Positions 63,544 to 64,000 of a stretch of 64,000 nt of DNA are shown here, one piece after another. The position numbers were made by a program, and so were the translations under genes. Source of the stretch: Bradyrhizobium neotropicale (GTDB lineage: Bacteria; Pseudomonadota; Alphaproteobacteria; Rhizobiales; Xanthobacteraceae); assembly GCF_001641695.1 (NCBI RefSeq), contig NZ_LSEF01000034.1, positions 1-64,000 on the forward strand. The letters run 5' to 3'. The notes beneath the pieces were generated by a model. The model worked only from the letters and a program-made list of their open reading frames with translations, searched no databases and was not told the origin of the DNA. How positions within the stretch are numbered: position 1 is the stretch's first letter; each line of letters begins with the position of its first letter.

Positions 63544-64000
63544 CCGGCGTCAGCCGCGGGCCTTCCTTCGCCAGACGTTCCAGCATCTGGGTGATGACGT
63601 CGATGTCGACCGTGTCGGCGTCGGCTGACTCTTCGACCTGTTCGAGGTGGGCTTCCTCGACTTGGGTCCCCTCGAAGCGATCCTCATCGAATTGATGCCC
63701 ATCGAATTGATGCTCGTCGACTTGATGCTCGTCGATTTGGGCTTTCTCGATATGGGCGTCGATTGCGGCGAGCTGCAATGCGTGCACCTCGGCCTCCAAG
63801 GCCTCGAACTCGCTACCCTCGTGGGTGTCCTCCACGGCGCTCTCGTGCGCCTGGGACGCGTTGCGATTGTCGACGATCGTAATGGGTCTTGTGGCCAGGG
63901 GTTTAGTGGCCGAGGGTTTTGGGGCCATGGGTTTTGGGGACAGGGGACGCACGAGGTCGAAATCGACCGGGTGGGGCCGTTGCAGGCGTGATGGGGCGGT
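63476..64000 (-). CDS. Partial gene: low-complexity His/Gln/Asp/Glu-rich protein
   Basis: The minus-strand frame is open from the right window edge to a stop at 63476, so the 5' part is missing. The visible 174 residues include PHPVDFDLVRPLSPK and a proline/lysine-rich stretch. Degenerate five-residue units (DEHQV, DEHQF, DGHQF, DEDRF) follow, then a helical segment (DVITQMLERLAKEG). The unit repeats are seen in the DNA as well. It overlaps the end of gmk by 68 bases. Family and function unknown. Confidence 0.4.
   Translation of the reverse strand, partial: TAPSRLQRPHPVDFDLVRPLSPKPMAPKPSATKPLATRPITIVDNRNASQAHESAVEDTHEGSEFEALEAEVHALQLAAIDAHIEKAQIDEHQVDEHQFDGHQFDEDRFEGTQVEEAHLEQVEESADADTVDIDVITQMLERLAKEGPRLTPASPEAGLADFAQSRRGQRAARA

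Overview
The window comes from a high-GC alphaproteobacterium of the order Hyphomicrobiales, most likely Bradyrhizobium or a close relative. This rests on protein similarity as I recognise it, on gene order (rpsF-rpsR-DUF2232-rplI, dnaB-alr, radA-cvpA-purF, fabD-fabG-acpP-fabF-mltG-yicC-gmk), and on dispersed palindromic repeats that look like those littering Bradyrhizobium chromosomes. No database search was run. No complete canonical tRNA, rRNA, CRISPR array or prophage was found.

Layout. 1-2.5 kb: an IS481-type element with a second, degenerate right end, followed by three tRNA-like repeats and a possible small RNA with an intrinsic terminator. 2.5-7.5 kb: small housekeeping and stress genes (DUF429, Nu-class-like GST, TauE/SafE exporter with its TetR regulator and paired operators, CsaA, ArsC/Spx-like, PAS_5-like). 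7.7-12.4 kb: a complete branched-chain-amino-acid-type ABC transporter (livG-livF-livK-livH-livM). 12.5-14.6 kb: an orfA-pit phosphate operon with a PhoB-like box, convergent with a guanidinium exporter gene carrying a guanidine-II riboswitch. 14.7-24.3 kb: prfC, nnrU, panB, an acyl-CoA synthetase, a YfgM-like protein, a lipoprotein, der and an MFS pump. 24.4-31.7 kb (minus strand): an orphan livK paralogue, a beta-propeller protein, an SDR, then purF-cvpA-radA. 31.9-35.2 kb: a periplasmic binding protein overlapping a membrane GGDEF-EAL protein. 35.2-42.1 kb (minus strand): a probable catabolic operon of a FadR-type regulator, a beta-hydroxyacid dehydrogenase, a complete polar-amino-acid-type ABC importer, an RpiB-like isomerase, a PfkB kinase and perhaps a TauE exporter. 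42.4-54.6 kb: GFA protein, SGNH hydrolase, xthA, alr, dnaB, cfa, a c-type-heme-motif protein, a TetR/thioesterase pair and the rpsF-rpsR-DUF2232-rplI ribosomal block. 54.9-56.7 kb: a TetR/fatty-acid-desaturase pair with a palindromic operator. 56.8-63.5 kb: fabD-fabG-acpP-fabF-mltG-yicC-gmk. The right edge cuts a minus-strand gene of low-complexity sequence.

How it works together. The core genes cover fatty-acid synthesis, peptidoglycan processing, replication/repair, translation and purine synthesis. Between core blocks sit accessory modules, each with visible local control: a TGGT-N3-ACCA operator before the catabolic operon, TetR palindromes, a reverse-oriented Pho box, and a riboswitch whose P2 arm is complementary to the Shine-Dalgarno region. 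The least explained parts are the tRNA-like repeats, the catabolic operon of unknown substrate, and the binding-protein/GGDEF-EAL pair.
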